Origin: Brevirhabdus sp.
GTDB taxonomy: Bacteria > Pseudomonadota > Alphaproteobacteria > Rhodobacterales > Rhodobacteraceae
Direction: 5' to 3'
NCBI GenBank assembly: GCA_024637315.1
Contig: JAGXFH010000052.1
Coordinates: 168,079-232,078 of the forward strand
DNA length: 64,000 bases
Under the pieces are notes generated by a model. That model saw only the letters and a program-made list of their open reading frames with translations, made no database searches and was not told where the DNA came from. Positions 23,861-32,787 of the stretch are shown here, one piece after another. How positions within the stretch are numbered: position 1 is the first letter of the stretch; the number at the start of each line of letters is the position of its first letter. The position numbers and the translations under genes are program-made.

Positions 23861-24835
23861 TTATGCAACCAGATGATCGGCGAACCTGCCGGTCATCACC
23901 TCGGCAAGCCCGGTCGGGGCGGGGATCAGGAACAGCGCCGAGATGCCGGCGCGCCGGGCCAGCGCCGGGCCGCCGCTTGCGCCCAGCCCGGTCAGGGCGG
24001 TGGCCAGCGCATCGGCACGCATCGCGGTATCGGCCAGCACGGTCACCGCGGCCAGGGTCTGATCTGCGGGCCGACCGGTGGCCGGGTCGATGATGTGGCT
24101 GAGCGCGGCGCGTCCGGTACGGCCCTGCGCGGCGTGGCCCGAGGTTGCGACCGCTTGACCGCCGGGTGCGATGATCCGCTGGATCGCCAGAGGGTGCATG
24201 CCCGGAACCTCGATGCCCACCTGCCAGTCCCGCCCGTCCGGATGCGCGCCAAGCGCGCGCACCTCGCCCCCGAGGTCGATCAGGGCGTTGTCGATCCCCA
24301 TCCCGGCGAGCCGCTCGGCAATGCGGTCGAGCGCGAAGCCCTTGGCAATGCCGCAAAGGTCGAGGGTCTGGCCCGGCGCGATCTTGCGGATCGCCGCCGG
24401 GGCAACCGAGATCGCCCGTGGCGTCGCCGCCGCGCCGGTGATCGGTCCGAAGCCGAACCGGCGAACCAGCGGTCCGACGGTCGGATCGAAGGCGCCGCCG
24501 GTCAGGTCGGCGACGGCAAGGCTTTCGGCGACGACGGTGCAGGTCGCCGTTGAAGCCGGAAACCAGCCGGTCGACGGGCTGGCATTGAACCGCGAAAGGT
24601 CCGAGTCACCCCGCCATGGCGACATCGCCCGATCGACGCTTTCGACGATTGCGGTGACGGCGTCACTGATCCGGTCGGCCTTGGCCGTGTCTTTCTGGGT
24701 GAGGGTGACGCGCCAGTGGCTAGCGAAGGCCGGGCCGCCGATGCTGTGGGTGCCCGCCAGCGCGGCCAGCGGCCGCAAGCCGCAAACCATCGCCGCGGCG
24801 CTGCCGATCAGGATCTGTCTGCGGGTCGGTTGCAT
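23861..24835 (-). CDS. apbE: ApbE family FAD:protein FMN transferase
   Basis: A 324-residue flavin transferase that attaches FMN through phosphoester bonds to Thr in SGAT-type motifs of NqrB/NqrC or RnfG/RnfD. TRRQILIGSAAAMVCG at the N-terminus is a Tat-like export signal, as the enzyme works in the periplasm. Core motifs are SPWRGDSDLSRFN, LDLCGIAKGFALD, ALIDLGGEVRALG and the C-terminal HIIDPATGRPA with ADALATALTGLG. ATG 24835 follows the nqrF stop by one nucleotide. NqrC in this operon has the target SGAT; NqrB does not. Confidence 0.94.
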   Translation of the reverse strand: MQPTRRQILIGSAAAMVCGLRPLAALAGTHSIGGPAFASHWRVTLTQKDTAKADRISDAVTAIVESVDRAMSPWRGDSDLSRFNASPSTGWFPASTATCTVVAESLAVADLTGGAFDPTVGPLVRRFGFGPITGAAATPRAISVAPAAIRKIAPGQTLDLCGIAKGFALDRIAERLAGMGIDNALIDLGGEVRALGAHPDGRDWQVGIEVPGMHPLAIQRIIAPGGQAVATSGHAAQGRTGRAALSHIIDPATGRPADQTLAAVTVLADTAMRADALATALTGLGASGGPALARRAGISALFLIPAPTGLAEVMTGRFADHLVA

Positions 24836-24836
24836 C

Positions 24837-26057
24837 CTACACTCCGAAATCATCGTTGTAGACCTGCGCCGGGTCGACACCGGCATCGTCCAGCATCGTC
24901 TGCACGGCGCGAATCATCAATGGCGGGCCGCACAGATAGTACTCGCAGTCTTCCGGTGCGGGATGGTCGCGCAGGTAGTTTTCCCAGGCGACGCTGTGAA
25001 CGAAGCCGACAGCCCCCTGCCAGTCGTCTTCCGGTGCGGGGTCAGACAGGGCGACCGTCCAGGTGAAATTGTCGTGCTTTGCAGCCAGCGTGGTGAACTC
25101 GTCGGCATAGAACAGCTCTGCCTTGCTGCGTGCTCCGTACCAGAAGCTGATCTTGCGCGAGGTGCCGACCCGTTCCAGCTGTTCCCAGATAATTGCACGC
25201 AGCGGCGCCATGCCGACACCGCCGCCGATGAACACCATCTCGCGGTCGCCCGGCTGGGCGCGGAACGTGCCGAACGGCCCGGCCGCCACGATCGTGTCAC
25301 CTTCGTTCACGTCAAAGAGCCACGACGACACCACGCCGGGCGGTACATTCGGCAGGTCGGGCGGCGGCAGGGCCAGGCGGATGTTGAGCACGATGCGGCC
25401 CTCAGCGGTATCCTCTGGCCGGTTCGAGATCGAGTAGGCGCGCATGACCGGCGCATCGCTGGTCACCGAAAGGCCGCGCAACTTTTCCCAGTCGCCGTGA
25501 TGGGTGTCGGGGACGGCCAGATCGGCATAGGACAGGCTGAACGCGGGCGCGGTGATCTGAACGAACGAACCCGCGATGATATCGGGGCGCACGCCGTCCG
25601 GCAGATCCAGCACGATCTCGCGGATCAGCGGTGTCAGGAATCTGGCCGAGCGTACCTTGGTATCGAATTGCTCGGCCCCCAGCATGTCGGCCGGCACCTC
25701 GACTTCCATCTCGTTGCGCACCACCACCTGGCAGGACAGATGTACCCCGTCGCGCAACTCCGCCCGCGTCAGCAACGCGGTTTCCGTGGGCAGCGCCTCG
25801 GGGCCACCGGCGGTCACCTTGACCCGGCAGAGGCCGCAGGTACCGGCGCCGGCGCAGGCCGAAGGGATCAGGATTCCGGCATTCTGCAGCACGCCCAGCA
25901 ACCGGTCACCGGTTCGGGCGTCGATCGTCTCGCCCTCGTTCACGGTGACGACGACCGGGCGCGACGGCACCAGCACGCTGCGCGCCGCGATGACGGTGAT
26001 CGTCAGCACCAGGACGATGGCGGTCAGCAGCAGGGTGCCAAGGATGATCTCGGTCAT
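24837..26057 (-). CDS. nqrF: Na+-NQR subunit F (NADH dehydrogenase, 2Fe-2S, FAD)
   Basis: A 406-residue NqrF, the NADH entry point of the sodium-pumping quinone reductase. An N-terminal transmembrane helix (about 5-25) is followed by a ferredoxin domain with Cys68, Cys74, Cys77 ([10 protein letters not shown]) and Cys109, then an FAD domain (RAYSISN) and an NADH domain ([25 protein letters not shown]) and the terminal DDFGV. Length is normal (V. cholerae about 408). Its ATG overlaps the nqrE stop (ATGA). It distinguishes this complex from Rnf, which has RnfB/C instead. Confidence 0.96.
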   Translation of the reverse strand: MTEIILGTLLLTAIVLVLTITVIAARSVLVPSRPVVVTVNEGETIDARTGDRLLGVLQNAGILIPSACAGAGTCGLCRVKVTAGGPEALPTETALLTRAELRDGVHLSCQVVVRNEMEVEVPADMLGAEQFDTKVRSARFLTPLIREIVLDLPDGVRPDIIAGSFVQITAPAFSLSYADLAVPDTHHGDWEKLRGLSVTSDAPVMRAYSISNRPEDTAEGRIVLNIRLALPPPDLPNVPPGVVSSWLFDVNEGDTIVAAGPFGTFRAQPGDREMVFIGGGVGMAPLRAIIWEQLERVGTSRKISFWYGARSKAELFYADEFTTLAAKHDNFTWTVALSDPAPEDDWQGAVGFVHSVAWENYLRDHPAPEDCEYYLCGPPLMIRAVQTMLDDAGVDPAQVYNDDFGV

Positions 26058-26653
26058 GGCCCGACCCCCGCGAAGGCCGAGAACCCGAGCGACATCAGGC
26101 CGGTGACCAGGAACGCGCTGCCCAGTCCCTGCAGACCCGCGGGAATATCGGAATAGCGCAGCCGTTCGCGGATCGCGGCGAAGGTGATGATCGCCAGCGC
26201 CCAGCCGACGCCGCTGCCGAACCCGTAGCTCAGCGCTTCGGGAAAATCGTAGCGGCGCTCGACCATGAACAGGCTGCCGCCGAGAATGGCGCAGTTGACC
26301 GTGATCAGCGGCAGGAAGATGCCGAGCGTGCGGTAGAGCGCCGGCACATAGCGATCCAGTGTCATTTCAAGGATCTGCACCATCGCCGCGATCACGCCGA
26401 TGAAGGCGACAAGCTTCAGGAAGGTCAGGTCGACATCCGGCAGGCCGGCCCAGGCCCAGGCACCATCCAGCAGCAGACCGTTGAAGATGAGGTTGTTCAC
26501 CGGCACGGTGATGGTCTGGACCACGATCACCGCCAGCCCGAGGCCGATGGCGGTTTCGACCCGTTTGGACACCGCCAGAAAGGTGCAGATGCCCAGAAAG
26601 AACGACAGCGCGAGATTGTCGGCAAAGACGGCGCGCAGGAACAGTTCGCTCAT
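26054..26653 (-). CDS. nqrE: Na+-NQR subunit E
   Basis: A 199-residue six-helix membrane subunit that with NqrD holds an iron centre by cysteines and forms part of the sodium path. [25 protein letters not shown] and [22 protein letters not shown] contain the two conserved cysteines (about residues 23 and 119). It starts at 26653 in an ATGA overlap with nqrD; an open frame further upstream is antisense-like noise. Length matches the family. Confidence 0.95.
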   Translation of the reverse strand: MSELFLRAVFADNLALSFFLGICTFLAVSKRVETAIGLGLAVIVVQTITVPVNNLIFNGLLLDGAWAWAGLPDVDLTFLKLVAFIGVIAAMVQILEMTLDRYVPALYRTLGIFLPLITVNCAILGGSLFMVERRYDFPEALSYGFGSGVGWALAIITFAAIRERLRYSDIPAGLQGLGSAFLVTGLMSLGFSAFAGVGP

Positions 26654-27306
26654 GGCTGCCGCCTTTCCGCGCCGGTTCGCAAGGGATATTCGGTTGTCTC
26701 GACCTGTCTGGTCCAGACGGTGCGGATCACCCAGATCAGCAGCGCGATGATGAAGAACGCCGAAGGCGCAAGCTGCATCAGGTCCAGCGGCTGGAACCAG
26801 CCGCCCTCGGCCTGTGTCGTCAGGATCGTCCGGCCCATCAGCGTTCCTGCGCCAAGAAGTTCGCGGATCGCACCGACGATCAGCAGGATCAGGCTGTAGC
26901 CCAGCCCGTTGCCGAGCCCGTCCAGCACCGAGGGCAGGACCGGGTTGCGCATGGCAAACGCCTCGGCGCGACCGAGGACGAGGCAGTTGGTGACGATCAG
27001 TCCGACGAAGATCGACAGCCGCTGACTGATCTGGAACGCATAGGCCTGCAGGAATTCGTCGATCACGATCACCATCGAGGCGATGATGGTGATCTGCACG
27101 ATCAGCCGGATCGAGCCGGGAATGTGATGGCGGATCAGGCTGATCACCGCGGCGGAACCGCACAGCACCAGGGTCAGCGCGACCGACATGGTCAGCGCCG
27201 TCGTCAGCGACGTGGTGACCGCAAGCGCCGAGCAGATCCCGAGGATCTGCAGGGTGATCGGGTTCTGTTCGATCAGTGGCCGGGTGATATGGTGGCGCAG
27301 CGACAT
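26650..27306 (-). CDS. nqrD: Na+-NQR subunit D
   Basis: A 218-residue six-helix membrane subunit. [20 protein letters not shown] and [36 protein letters not shown] contain the two conserved cysteines that with NqrE coordinate iron, and the [10 protein letters not shown] loop is typical. Length is normal (about 210). It abuts nqrC with no gap and overlaps nqrE by four bases, so the operon is tightly coupled. Confidence 0.96.
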   Translation of the reverse strand: MSLRHHITRPLIEQNPITLQILGICSALAVTTSLTTALTMSVALTLVLCGSAAVISLIRHHIPGSIRLIVQITIIASMVIVIDEFLQAYAFQISQRLSIFVGLIVTNCLVLGRAEAFAMRNPVLPSVLDGLGNGLGYSLILLIVGAIRELLGAGTLMGRTILTTQAEGGWFQPLDLMQLAPSAFFIIALLIWVIRTVWTRQVETTEYPLRTGAERRQP

Positions 27307-28107
27307 CTACAGACCCTCTCGTTCAAGCCGGTCCAGAAACGGTGCATAGCCATATTCACCCAGCCAGAACTGCAGCATGTTGGTAATGCCGTTGCCGGTC
27401 CGGGTTGCGCCGGAAATGCCGTCGACCTGATGCGGGCCGCTGGCCTCGCCCCGCACCACCCTGATCTCGATCCTGCCAGTCTGGTCGGCGATCTCCTTGC
27501 CGGGCCAGAGCGCCTGCCAGTCCGGCTCTTCGATGCGGGCGCCAAGGCCGGGCGTTTCGCCCTGTTCGGTAACTGTCAGCGCCGCGACGGTGTTCAGATC
27601 GGGTTCCAGCGCCAGCATCGCCCGGATCGTCGATTGATAGCCGGTGCCATGGACCGGCAGGACCACCAGCATCAAATCGCCGTCCCGTTGCAGCAGGTAT
27701 ACAGGAGCGAAGTTGGCCCGCCGTTTCAGGCCGGCGACGTCGGCCTCGGGGGGCAGCGCGATGCTGGTCTCGGGCAGTTCTGCAGCAGCCCGCATGTCAT
27801 AGCTGGCCGGGTCGATTTCCGGTGCGAAGCGGCCATCCGAAAGCGACACGATCCGGGTTTCCAGCGCATCGACGCCCGCCTCTTCCATCAGGGCGCGCAT
27901 GCCGGGCAGCGTGTCGAGCATCGCCTCGATCCGTGCCTGTCGTTCGGCTTCCAGATGCGCCTCTTGCAGCGGTTGAAGGGTCACCGAGGTGACCGACACG
28001 ACAACCGCCGAGACCAGTGCGACGAGAACGGCAATGCCGAAGGTCTTGATCCGGTCGTCATTGGGTCGCGCCAGAAAGGCGCGCCACAGGGCCATCGGGC
28101 TAGGCAT
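27307..28107 (-). CDS. nqrC: Na+-NQR subunit C (covalent FMN protein)
   Basis: A 266-residue subunit with one N-terminal transmembrane helix (about 23-42) and a periplasmic FMN-binding domain. [12 protein letters not shown] holds the FMN-attachment motif S-G-A-T; Thr235 is the expected phosphoester site. [14 protein letters not shown] is another conserved block. The start at 28107 overlaps the nqrB end by 8 bases; upstream open frame is not protein-like. In contrast to NqrB in this operon, NqrC keeps everything needed for covalent FMN. Confidence 0.95.
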   Translation of the reverse strand: MPSPMALWRAFLARPNDDRIKTFGIAVLVALVSAVVVSVTSVTLQPLQEAHLEAERQARIEAMLDTLPGMRALMEEAGVDALETRIVSLSDGRFAPEIDPASYDMRAAAELPETSIALPPEADVAGLKRRANFAPVYLLQRDGDLMLVVLPVHGTGYQSTIRAMLALEPDLNTVAALTVTEQGETPGLGARIEEPDWQALWPGKEIADQTGRIEIRVVRGEASGPHQVDGISGATRTGNGITNMLQFWLGEYGYAPFLDRLEREGL

Positions 28108-28927
28108 TGCGCACCCTCCCGCGGCGGCGGGCATGCTCCAGCACCACAAGATGATCCAGAAGCGGCGCGAAGATGCTGCCCAGCAGGGTCGCGAAAACCA
28201 GTGCGGCGGGATCGGGGGTCGCGCCCGTGCCGCCGAACACCACGATCAGGCCGCCCGCGACCGCCCCGTAAAGCCAGCGCCCGGCATTGGTCGAGGCTGC
28301 CGCCACCGGGTCGCAGGTCAGGAACACCAGGCCGAACAGGAGGGCCGGAACCACCTCGACAGGCGAAAGGGCCAAGCCGGCCAGCGCGCCAGCGAGGGCA
28401 AAGGCCAGACCGGCCGCAAGCAGGACCCGCCAGGAGATCAGGCCGGTCAGCAGAAGCAGGACCGCCCCCGGCAGAGCGGCGGCCGCGATCCAGCCGCCGG
28501 GATCGGCAAGTGTCGCGCCCGGAAACGAGAAGGACAGAAACGCCAGCGACGCCGCCGCCGCACTGAGGAAGCCGAAGCCGCGGCCTCCGAATACCAGTTC
28601 ACCCAGCACGACGCCGAGGGTGAGCGCGACGCCAAGTTGCCACAGAACGGTATCGGCGGGCAGCATTGCGGTGACGATCAGCGCCGTGGTCAGTCCGTGC
28701 CACGTCAGGTCGCGTTTGCGGATCTGTGCGAAGGCCAGTTCCCAAAGCAAGGTGACGGCCAAGGCGGTCGCCAGCACGCCGAGCATGGCCGTACCCCCCG
28801 CCATGATCGCCGCAACGACCGGCGGCAGCAGCGCGGCGGATTGGGTCAGCGTTACCTCGGCCGGCGTCCAGCCGCGCTGGCCCAGCACCACCGCCGTGGC
28901 GTAGCGTCTGCGTCCGGCCCGCCTCAT
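28100..28927 (-). CDS. nqrB: Na+-NQR subunit B, short variant lacking the covalent FMN motif
   Basis: A 275-residue membrane protein recognisable as NqrB by LGVVLGELVFGGRGFGFLS, LTCDPVAAASTNAGRWLYGAVAGG and SIFAPLLDHLVV. Typical NqrB has about 410 residues. Here the first ~110 residues are absent, and the loop after FSFPGATLADPGGW lacks the long segment that normally carries DG(Y/F)SGAT, the covalent FMN site. The gene begins in an ATGA overlap with nqrA and ends overlapping nqrC by 8 bases, so this is the natural reading frame, not a frameshift. It may be a divergent NQR with one covalent FMN fewer; homologues from relatives would decide whether it is a family trait. Confidence 0.88.
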   Translation of the reverse strand: MRRAGRRRYATAVVLGQRGWTPAEVTLTQSAALLPPVVAAIMAGGTAMLGVLATALAVTLLWELAFAQIRKRDLTWHGLTTALIVTAMLPADTVLWQLGVALTLGVVLGELVFGGRGFGFLSAAAASLAFLSFSFPGATLADPGGWIAAAALPGAVLLLLTGLISWRVLLAAGLAFALAGALAGLALSPVEVVPALLFGLVFLTCDPVAAASTNAGRWLYGAVAGGLIVVFGGTGATPDPAALVFATLLGSIFAPLLDHLVVLEHARRRGRVRNA

Positions 28928-30165
28928 GCCGCTTTTTCCAGATCGTCAAGGATGCCGCGCAGCAGCGATCCGTAATCCGCGCCGCTGGTGCACAGTGCCG
29001 ACAGCATCGCGACGTCTTCCTCGATCAGGTCCAGACAGCCCAGACGCTCTGCCGCCTCGATGTCGCCGACGCTGAGCGCGCGCATCAACGGCACCGGGGG
29101 CATGTCGGTGGGCAGGGCATGTTCCAGCGCACCGGTCGGGAAGAGGGCGCGCCCAGGCCCGGACGGGGAGCCACCTGCGAAACGCGACAGGAGTGTCGAC
29201 CTCGGGGCCGGCGGGGATGCGTCAAGCACCGTGACCTGGTTGTGATATCGACCCAGATAGGCGCTGTCCCAGCCCGTCAGCGCCGATCCCGACAGCAACC
29301 GCACCGGATGATCGCCCCCGGCTTTGACCCGCAATCCGGCCAGAACATCGGCGATCGCAGCACCCTGAACGGTACGCGCCGGATGCGGGTCCGGGTAGCC
29401 GGGGCCGGATACCGTGATCACCCGCGCGGCACTGTATCTTCCGGTCTGCAGAAACTGGCCGATGGCCGTGACGTCCTGATAGCCGATCGTCCAGACCGTG
29501 CCCTGTGGATGCAGCCGTGCGATATGCGCCGCGGCCAGCCCGAACGGATGCCGGTCGGGAAAGCTGTGGACCTGCACGCGGTCGCGCGCGGTGACCGGAT
29601 CCTGGCCGTTCGTCTGGCAGACATGGACGGCGCCGTTGGTCAGTTGCTGCAGGGCGTCGAGCCCACGGTCGAATTCCGCCTGCTGCCCGGCCAGAACGAG
29701 GCGCGGATTCGGGGCGTGGGGATCGGGGTCGGTCATCGTCACGAAGATCGCATCGGGCACCGCGTCGGGGTCGGGGATACGGCCGAACGGCCGCGATCGG
29801 AACGCCGGCCAATGGCCGGTTTCCAAGAGCGTCTTGCGCATATCAGCGGCATCCGGGGCGCTGGCTGTTTCCGCGGGGATGTCCGGAGCGCCCGCCTTGA
29901 TAACGATTGCGGAAAGACTGCGCCGGGCGCCGAACTCGACAGACTGAATCATGCCCGATATCGGCGCGGCAAACCGGATCTGCGGGCGGTTCCTGTCGGC
30001 GAACAGGATCTGGCCCGCGCGCACGCGGTCGCCCTTGTCGACACTCAGATCCGGGCGGAGGCCGGGGCAATCGGACCCCAGAAGCGCGGCAGAGCCGATC
30101 CCGGTGACATCGACGATGTCAACCGGCATCGCAGCGTGTCGCCGCTGTGGTCTCTTGAACAACAT
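28924..30165 (-). CDS. nqrA: Na+-NQR subunit A
   Basis: A 413-residue peripheral subunit, first gene of the nqr operon; typical NqrA is about 446. The start of the family pattern is diverged (VDVTGIGSAALLGSDCPGLRPDLSVDKGDRVRAGQILFADR), followed by ISGMIQSVEFGARRSL and, near the end, LMRALSVGDIEAAERLGCLDLIEEDVAMLSALCTSGADYG, which matches the NqrA C-terminus except that the usual CPGKYDYG reads CTSGADYG. NqrA binds quinone in V. cholerae. The start is 71 bp downstream of an FNR/FixK dyad shared with a divergent cytochrome gene. Identity is firm from the motifs and operon; it is a divergent member. Confidence 0.9.
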   Translation of the reverse strand: MLFKRPQRRHAAMPVDIVDVTGIGSAALLGSDCPGLRPDLSVDKGDRVRAGQILFADRNRPQIRFAAPISGMIQSVEFGARRSLSAIVIKAGAPDIPAETASAPDAADMRKTLLETGHWPAFRSRPFGRIPDPDAVPDAIFVTMTDPDPHAPNPRLVLAGQQAEFDRGLDALQQLTNGAVHVCQTNGQDPVTARDRVQVHSFPDRHPFGLAAAHIARLHPQGTVWTIGYQDVTAIGQFLQTGRYSAARVITVSGPGYPDPHPARTVQGAAIADVLAGLRVKAGGDHPVRLLSGSALTGWDSAYLGRYHNQVTVLDASPPAPRSTLLSRFAGGSPSGPGRALFPTGALEHALPTDMPPVPLMRALSVGDIEAAERLGCLDLIEEDVAMLSALCTSGADYGSLLRGILDDLEKAA

Positions 30166-30235
30166 CTGCAGAGCTCCGCCCCTGATGATCCGATTGAAGT
30201 CATCGCGGATATTGACAGGACAGGTACGGAAAGCT

Positions 30236-30249
30236 TTGACTCAGGTCAA
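30236..30249. promoter_or_regulatory. FNR/FixK-type dyad TTGACTCAGGTCAA between nqrA and cytochrome
   Basis: TTGAC-N4-GTCAA is a perfect palindrome in its arms and fits TTGA-N6-TCAA. It is 71 bp from nqrA and 81 bp from the pentaheme cytochrome start, near the centre of the divergent region, so one bound dimer could control both. Confidence 0.65.
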
Positions 30250-30329
30250 TGCGCCCGGCAAATGCGACGCGCAGTCTGGAATCCTGAAAAGCGGCCTGCG
30301 AGTTGCGCGGCGACAATGGGAGACGTGTC

Positions 30330-31421
30330 ATGTGGAAGAAAGTCCTCGGGGCGACATTCGTGCTGGCAGCGCTGAATCTGTCGGCCGGCGCCGGTCAGGC
30401 CCAGGAGCAGCCGCCGCGCAGCCTGACCGATATCGTCGAGGCCTGGCTTGCATCCCCGCATGCCGACCGCAGCAGCGAAGCCTTCACGCACTGGAACGAG
30501 GATGGCGAAATTCCGGGCAGTTGCGCGGTGTGTCATTCCAGCGAGGGCGCGCGGGACTTCCTGCGGTCCGACCGCTCTGTCGCCGGCGTCATCGACCATC
30601 CGGTCGCGCCCGGCCTGCAGGTCGATTGCGCCGCCTGTCACAATTCCGCGGCCAGCAGCCTGGATGCCGTGATCTTCCCATCGGGCGAAAGCGTCGCCGC
30701 CATGGGAAGCTCGGCCATCTGTGCGGTGTGCCATCAGGGCCGGCAGTCGACCGACAATGTGACGACCGCTGTCGACGGCATGGACGAAGATGCCGTTCAA
30801 GCCGATCTGGCGTTCATCAACGTGCATTACGCGCCAGCGGCAGCGACCCAGATGGGCGGCCTCGTGCGGGGCGGCTATCAGTATGACGGCAAGGATTATG
30901 CCGGGCGGTTCAGCCATGTGCCTGATCTGAACACCTGCGCAAGCTGCCACTCGCCGCACAGCCTGAAGGTCGAGATCGCGACCTGCACCACCTGTCACAA
31001 GGATATCACCGAGTTTCGCGCCATCCGGACCACGCGCATCGACATTGACGGAGACGGTGACACGACGGAAGGGATCGCCGACCCGATCGAAACGCTGCAC
31101 GCCCGGCTCGATGCCGCAATCCGCGCCTACAGCGCAGAGGTGGCCGGCGCGCCGATCATCTACGCATCGGGCGCGTTCCCGTATTTCTTCAACGACAGCG
31201 ATGGCGACGGCGCGTTGACCGAGGGCGAGGCGGCGTTTCCCAATCGCTACCAAAGCTGGACGCCGCGCCTGTTGAAGGCGGCCTACAACTATCAGTTCAT
31301 CGCAAAGGACAAGGGCGCATTCAGCCACAATCCGCATTATGCGATCCAGCTTCTTTACGACAGCCTCGAAGACCTTTCCAAGAGTGTCGACGTGGACATG
31401 GCTGGCCTGAACCGACCGTGA
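30330..31421 (+). CDS. Pentaheme c-type cytochrome with two EF-hand-like loops
   Basis: A 363-residue exported protein with a signal peptide (about 1-24, ending GQAQ). Five CxxCH haem sites are visible: Cys65, Cys100, Cys131, Cys203 and Cys219 as first cysteines. Between haem 5 and the C-terminus are two Asp-rich loops, DIDGDGDTTEG (about 238) and NDSDGDGALTEGE (about 288), which look like calcium-binding EF-hand loops. I do not recognise a named family. GGGAG is 8 nt upstream of ATG 30330. It is divergent from nqrA over a shared FNR-type site, suggesting a periplasmic electron carrier or reductase used with NQR at low oxygen. Confidence 0.85.
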   Translation: MWKKVLGATFVLAALNLSAGAGQAQEQPPRSLTDIVEAWLASPHADRSSEAFTHWNEDGEIPGSCAVCHSSEGARDFLRSDRSVAGVIDHPVAPGLQVDCAACHNSAASSLDAVIFPSGESVAAMGSSAICAVCHQGRQSTDNVTTAVDGMDEDAVQADLAFINVHYAPAAATQMGGLVRGGYQYDGKDYAGRFSHVPDLNTCASCHSPHSLKVEIATCTTCHKDITEFRAIRTTRIDIDGDGDTTEGIADPIETLHARLDAAIRAYSAEVAGAPIIYASGAFPYFFNDSDGDGALTEGEAAFPNRYQSWTPRLLKAAYNYQFIAKDKGAFSHNPHYAIQLLYDSLEDLSKSVDVDMAGLNRP

Positions 31422-31466
31422 TCGGCGCTTGCTGAAAACGTCGCGCGGTCAGACAGGAGGGCTTGG

Positions 31467-32654
31467 ATGGCGCAGGAAACGCTGCTGATCGCACTGGGCG
31501 TCCTGTTTCTTGCGGGGCTGGCGCTGGATTCTTTCGGACGTCGGGTGCATGTGCCACGGGTCACGCTGCTGATCATTCTGGGCGCTGTTCTGGGTCCGCC
31601 GGTTCTTGATCTGCTGCCACTCGATGTCGACGAGGCGAACGAGCTTTATGCCCCGACAGCGCTGACGATGGTCGCGTTTCTTCTGGGCGGCAGCCTGAAA
31701 CGGCAGACATTGGCCGCGCATGGGCGCGAAATCTTGATCGTTTCGCTGACGGTGGTCGGGATTTCGGTGGCGGTGGTCTCTGCCGGGCTGGCGCTGCTTG
31801 GCACGTCCGTTGCGGTGGCGCTGCTGCTGGGCGCGATTTCTGCCGCCACGGCCCCTGCGGCGACGCGCGACGTGGTTCACCAATCGGGCCGGAAGGGGCG
31901 GTTCGTCGACAACCTTCTGGGGATTGTCGCGATCGATGACGCATGGGGGCTGCTGGCGTTCAGCGTGATGCTGACGCTGGTCGGCGTGCTGAGCGGCGGC
32001 GACGGGTCCGCGGCGCTGCTGCACGGGCTTTGGGAGATCGGCGGCGCGATCGGGCTTGGTCTTGCGATCGGGCTGCCGGCGGCGTTTCTGACCGGTCGTC
32101 TGAAACCCGGAGAGCCGACGCTGATCGAGGCCCTCGGCATCGTGTTTCTCTGCGCCGGGATGGCGCTGTGGCTGGATCTGTCGTTCCTGCTTGCGGGCAT
32201 GACCTGCGGTGCGACGGTGGTGAACCTTGCGCGGCATCACGAGCAGCCGTTCCATGAAATCGAGCGGATCGAATGGCCATTCCTGTTGCTGTTCTTCGTG
32301 ATGGCCGGCGCTTCGCTTGAAGTGGCGCATCTGTCCGGCGTCGGCCTGATCGGCGTGGCCTATGTCGTGCTGCGCTTCTCCGGGCGGATCCTCGGAGGCT
32401 GGCTAGCCGGCAAGCTGGCCGGTTTGACGGCGCGCGAAGGCAGGCTGACGGGGATGGCCCTGATGCCGCAGGCCGGCGTTGCCATCGGCATGGCGCTGGT
32501 CGCGGCCGAGCAGTTTCCGCAACTGGGCGAGACGATACTGGCGATCACGATTTCCAGCACCATCGTGTTCGAACTGATCGGCCCGCTGATGACCCAGTAT
32601 GCGATCACCCATGCGGTCGCCGACCCCCCGGCCCAAGGGGCCGGGCCGGATTGA
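31467..32654 (+). CDS. Cation:proton antiporter (CPA2/KefB-like)
   Basis: A 395-residue membrane protein with about 12 transmembrane segments. GLALDSFGRRVHVPRVTLLIILGAVLGPP, ISAATAPAATRDVV and LGIVAIDDAWGLLAFS match monovalent cation:proton antiporters; the paired Asp in IAIDDAWG is the ion-binding site expected for an electrogenic exchanger. There is no C-terminal TrkA-N domain. GGAGG lies about 10 nt upstream. It is 45 bp downstream of the pentaheme cytochrome and may be cotranscribed. If it moves Na+, it would couple to the sodium gradient made by the neighbouring NQR; ion specificity is not readable. Confidence 0.87.
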   Translation: MAQETLLIALGVLFLAGLALDSFGRRVHVPRVTLLIILGAVLGPPVLDLLPLDVDEANELYAPTALTMVAFLLGGSLKRQTLAAHGREILIVSLTVVGISVAVVSAGLALLGTSVAVALLLGAISAATAPAATRDVVHQSGRKGRFVDNLLGIVAIDDAWGLLAFSVMLTLVGVLSGGDGSAALLHGLWEIGGAIGLGLAIGLPAAFLTGRLKPGEPTLIEALGIVFLCAGMALWLDLSFLLAGMTCGATVVNLARHHEQPFHEIERIEWPFLLLFFVMAGASLEVAHLSGVGLIGVAYVVLRFSGRILGGWLAGKLAGLTAREGRLTGMALMPQAGVAIGMALVAAEQFPQLGETILAITISSTIVFELIGPLMTQYAITHAVADPPAQGAGPD

Positions 32655-32664
32655 TTTGGATCAT
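32651..32664. promoter_or_regulatory. Imperfect FNR/FixK-type dyad TTGATTTGGATCAT
   Basis: TTGAT-N4-ATCAT has one mismatch at the outermost base. It overlaps the antiporter stop codon and lies about 124 bp upstream of the BMP binding-protein gene. Weaker than the other sites. Confidence 0.35.
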
Positions 32665-32787
32665 TGCCCGGCACCGGGCGATGTGCTGTGCTGATCGCGC
32701 CGAGATGGAAACGGGGTTGCCCGGACGGCTGCGCGTTGATCACCATTGCGCGCCGACACTCGTGTGTAATGAAAAAGGGAGGTCGAA

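Noticed and set aside
23669..30165. Considered an Rnf complex instead of NQR
   Set aside because: The presence of NqrF (ferredoxin plus FAD/NADH domains), the NqrA C-terminal pattern and NqrM, in the order A-B-C-D-E-F-apbE-nqrM, is specific to NQR.
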